Shown: in pieces, positions 5,648 through 7,275 of the stretch
How the letters are laid out: each line of letters opens with the position of its first letter
Position numbering within the stretch: the stretch's first letter is position 1
Source of the DNA: an uncultured Eubacteriales bacterium
Lineage (GTDB): Bacteria > Bacillota > Clostridia > Lachnospirales > Lachnospiraceae
DNA: 7,275 nucleotides
NCBI GenBank assembly: GCA_949286775.1
Contig: CASEDW010000144.1
Location: 1 to 7,275, forward strand
Direction: 5' to 3'
The notes under the pieces: model-generated
Databases searched by the model: none
Told to the model about the DNA's origin: nothing
The model's input: the letters and a program-made list of their open reading frames with translations, nothing else
Made by a program: the position numbers and the translations under genes

Positions 5648-6952
5648 TTATCTTTTGTACTTTCTTTTACGGTTGCAAAGAACGGCGCCTGTTATGGCAG
5701 TACCCGCTGCCAATATGACCACAATCCAAAGGGCGATATTGCTGTCGTCGCCGGTTTCAGTGGAAATGATAGATTCTGTTCCATTTACCGGAATAACTAT
5801 CTGCTCCTTGCTGATTTCAGTCTGAGCGTTTTCATCTTTGAAATATTTGCCGCATATCTCGCAATACCAACATTCTATGTTGCCCTCAGCAGTTTCTGTC
5901 GGTTCTTTTGCCGGAACTTTTTCCAAAGCATGACCTGTTGCAGGAATGTCCGCTACAGTCTTAATCTGCTCATCTGCCCAATCCACAGTGAAGACAGCCG
6001 AATAAGTAGTTTCTCCTTTTTCAGTGCAGGTAGCTGCTTTGCTTTGTTCGCTGGTGATTACAGCAGTAGCTTCTTCTTTGTGATTTGCATCATTTCTACA
6101 AGTTCGGCTTGCAGTGCAGAATTTGCCGTCCTCGCTCCATACATAAGCGGCTTCATTCCAGTTATGGCCAATGGCACTATCCACGATAGTTTTTGTATCT
6201 GTGGTATCGCAGTAGTCGCACTTCGCAGTTTCAGTTCCGTCCACAGTACAGGCAGCATCATTGTTGGAAACATAGTTTGTAAAGGTATGTCCATCATTCA
6301 CAGTAATCGTATAACTTATGCTGTTTCCGGCTTTATCAGCAACAGTAATAGTTTGAGGTTCTGCTGCTGGAATGACAATATAAAATCCGTCAGCATCCGG
6401 TGTCACGATATTTCCATTGATTTTTACACTGTCGAGGCTGTCATCTTCAACTGTAAAGTTTGTTGCTTCGCAATAGGTCTTTCCGTCTTCAATACTTTTT
6501 ATAACAGGAATTTCTCCATCGTACTCAACGCCTTCAATAGTTATCTGTTTGTCCTCTGTAATTCCTGTAATATTGAAAACTCCATTATCATCACTCTGGA
6601 TAGCAGTACCATTTACTTTTACAGCAAAATTCTCTCCGGAATAATATCCTTCGTCAAAATCAACCGTAAAGGAAAAATCGCCGTTATACGGTATGCTTGT
6701 ATTTCCTGTATAATTGATGCTGTAACCGTTTTCTTGAGGCAATGTCACTGTGTAATAGTTTAATATGGGAGTAAATGTGGCAGAATACAGAGCAGCCGAA
6801 CCGACTGTCGCTCCATCGGCAATCGCAGGACTCCAGCCGGAAAATTCATAGCGGTACTGTGTATCTCCCTCCTTAGAAGGGGTCTGCCTGTTGTAGATCA
6901 GCGATGCTCCATATTCATAAATTATTAGCTTTACCTGTACTTGCAGTAACAT
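5648..6952 (-). CDS. cell-surface protein, C-terminal part with degenerate sortase signal (frame broken upstream)
   Basis: An open frame of 434 codons encoding the C-terminal side of a secreted surface protein; the ATG at 6952 is not a credible start (TAA directly before it, no ribosome site, no signal peptide). In order: a repeat-like segment TPSKEGDTQYRYEFSGWSP (24-42) continuing to YSATFTP, of a kind common in clostridial surface proteins; a beta-rich domain (about 66-143); an Ig-like module (about 147-219) with KINGNIVTPDADGFY (177-191); cysteine-paired modules with C245-x2-C248, IGHNW (261-265), C279, C285, C309, ATGH (338-341) and C361-x2-C364-x2-C367; then STETGDDSN (397-405), a membrane segment IALWIVVILAAGTAITGAVL (406-425) and the basic tail CNRKRKYKR. 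The last part has sortase-substrate layout, with STETG in place of LPXTG. It is convergent with the por operon. The role is unknown; adhesion or glycan binding would be a guess. Confidence 0.75.
   Translation of the reverse strand: MLLQVQVKLIIYEYGASLIYNRQTPSKEGDTQYRYEFSGWSPAIADGATVGSAALYSATFTPILNYYTVTLPQENGYSINYTGNTSIPYNGDFSFTVDFDEGYYSGENFAVKVNGTAIQSDDNGVFNITGITEDKQITIEGVEYDGEIPVIKSIEDGKTYCEATNFTVEDDSLDSVKINGNIVTPDADGFYIVIPAAEPQTITVADKAGNSISYTITVNDGHTFTNYVSNNDAACTVDGTETAKCDYCDTTDTKTIVDSAIGHNWNEAAYVWSEDGKFCTASRTCRNDANHKEEATAVITSEQSKAATCTEKGETTYSAVFTVDWADEQIKTVADIPATGHALEKVPAKEPTETAEGNIECWYCEICGKYFKDENAQTEISKEQIVIPVNGTESIISTETGDDSNIALWIVVILAAGTAITGAVLCNRKRKYKR
6915..6952 (-). pseudogene. frame break in the surface-protein gene
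   Basis: The upstream frame ends in TGA at 6917-6915 and the downstream frame is closed by TAA just above 6952, so the two frames overlap only here. Loss of one T from the TTT run at 6922-6920 would restore a continuous frame. Alternatively a larger deletion joined two distant parts of the gene: the segment that normally leads into the YGA...TPxKEGD type repeat is missing before EYGASLIY. Confidence 0.6.
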
Positions 6953-7275
6953 TTACGTTATCAAGTGTGATGTCTTTGGCAATAAAAATTGCATATGCAG
7001 AACTATTAGCATCAGAACTGCCTATATCAAGAGAACTGCCTCCTGTTAATGTAAGTCCATATTGGAAATCATACGAATTAAAAATTCCCGCTGAGTAACC
7101 ATTATTTGAAGATGCATTGATTTTGTTATTTCCTTCCAAAGAAATTATCAAGTCTCCGCCTTTAAACCAAATACCCGCTCTGTAGTTTGTTGCACTCTCG
7201 CCGGAAATCGTTGCATTGTTCAGATATAATGTTCCGTTTGCGTCATAATATACATTGTAATTTGACTCATCAGAC
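6915..7275 (-). CDS. cell-surface protein, upstream beta-helix part (partial; stops early)
   Basis: This frame is open from the right edge of the window to TGA at 6917-6915, 119 codons. It reads SDESNYNVYYDANGTLYLNN at the edge, followed by ATISGES, AGIWFKGGDLIISLEGNNKI, then GLTLTGGSSLDIG and ITLDNVNVTASTGKANN. The repeating pattern of a short polar turn followed by a hydrophobic strand (LYLNNATISG, DLIISLEGNN, GLTLTGGSSLDIG, DITLDNVNVTAS) suggests a right-handed beta-helix as in many secreted clostridial proteins. There is no start in the window; the gene begins further right. The family style and strand match the downstream frame, so both are most simply parts of one gene disrupted between 6952 and 6915. 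A shift of one base near AATTTATG (6925-6918) would join GKANN to YEYGASLIY. Confidence 0.7.
   Translation of the reverse strand, partial: SDESNYNVYYDANGTLYLNNATISGESATNYRAGIWFKGGDLIISLEGNNKINASSNNGYSAGIFNSYDFQYGLTLTGGSSLDIGSSDANSSAYAIFIAKDITLDNVNVTASTGKANNL

Noticed and set aside
5930..6763. 277-residue open frame on the plus strand
   Set aside because: It is antisense to the surface protein, whose frame shows coherent domains and a sortase tail; this frame has no recognisable family and no ribosome site.
6915..6952. ATG at 6952 as a genuine start of a separate surface protein
   Set aside because: No Shine-Dalgarno sequence, a TAA directly before it, and no signal peptide despite an anchored C-terminus; the first residues are the wrong-frame reading of the beta-helix.
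1..7275. CRISPR arrays, tRNA or rRNA genes, transposase genes, known riboswitches
   Set aside because: I saw no regularly spaced repeats, cloverleaf-like segments, transposase motifs or recognised aptamer cores on either strand.

Overview
The window reads as chromosomal DNA from an anaerobic, low- to mid-GC Bacillota, most likely a host-associated member of the Clostridia. The grounds are a four-subunit pyruvate:ferredoxin oxidoreductase operon, strong AAGGAGG ribosome binding sites, a RelP/YwaC-type small alarmone synthetase, and a gut-clostridial style surface protein with a degenerate sortase signal. I cannot name the genus from the sequence alone.

Layout. Positions 1-1168 (minus strand) hold a two-gene membrane set: a DUF6198/YczE-type membrane protein (527-1168) followed 50 nt later by the N-terminal 158 residues of a MATE-family transporter that runs off the left edge. 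Positions 1169-1513 are non-coding. They hold a 34-bp direct repeat present twice 199 bp apart, nested hairpins between the copies, and a good intrinsic terminator for the next gene. Positions 1514-2203 (minus) encode a synthetase-only (p)ppGpp synthetase. Positions 2204-2473 are an AT-rich divergent promoter region with an extended -10 promoter facing left, a TTGACA promoter facing right, and overlapping inverted repeats that may be an operator. Positions 2474-5485 (plus) are porG-porD-porA-porB, packed with 1-nt overlaps or 2-nt gaps. Positions 5486-5647 are a convergent intergenic region with two hairpin structures. Positions 5648-7275 (minus) are the C-terminal side of a large secreted surface protein whose reading frame is broken near 6915-6952.

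How the genes work together. The four Por proteins make one cytoplasmic enzyme that oxidises pyruvate with CoA to acetyl-CoA and CO2 and passes electrons through the 2x[4Fe-4S] delta subunit to ferredoxin; this is central fermentative metabolism. The alarmone synthetase is transcribed divergently from it and shares the promoter region, so co-regulation is possible but unproven. The DUF6198 and MATE genes probably form a separate transcript, since a terminator stands between them and the alarmone gene. The surface protein is unrelated accessory content and convergent with the por operon.

I found no clear new biological system. The items most worth a second look are the broken surface gene, its cysteine-paired C-terminal modules with a non-LPXTG sorting signal, the 34-bp repeat element, and the inverted-repeat cluster between the alarmone and por genes.
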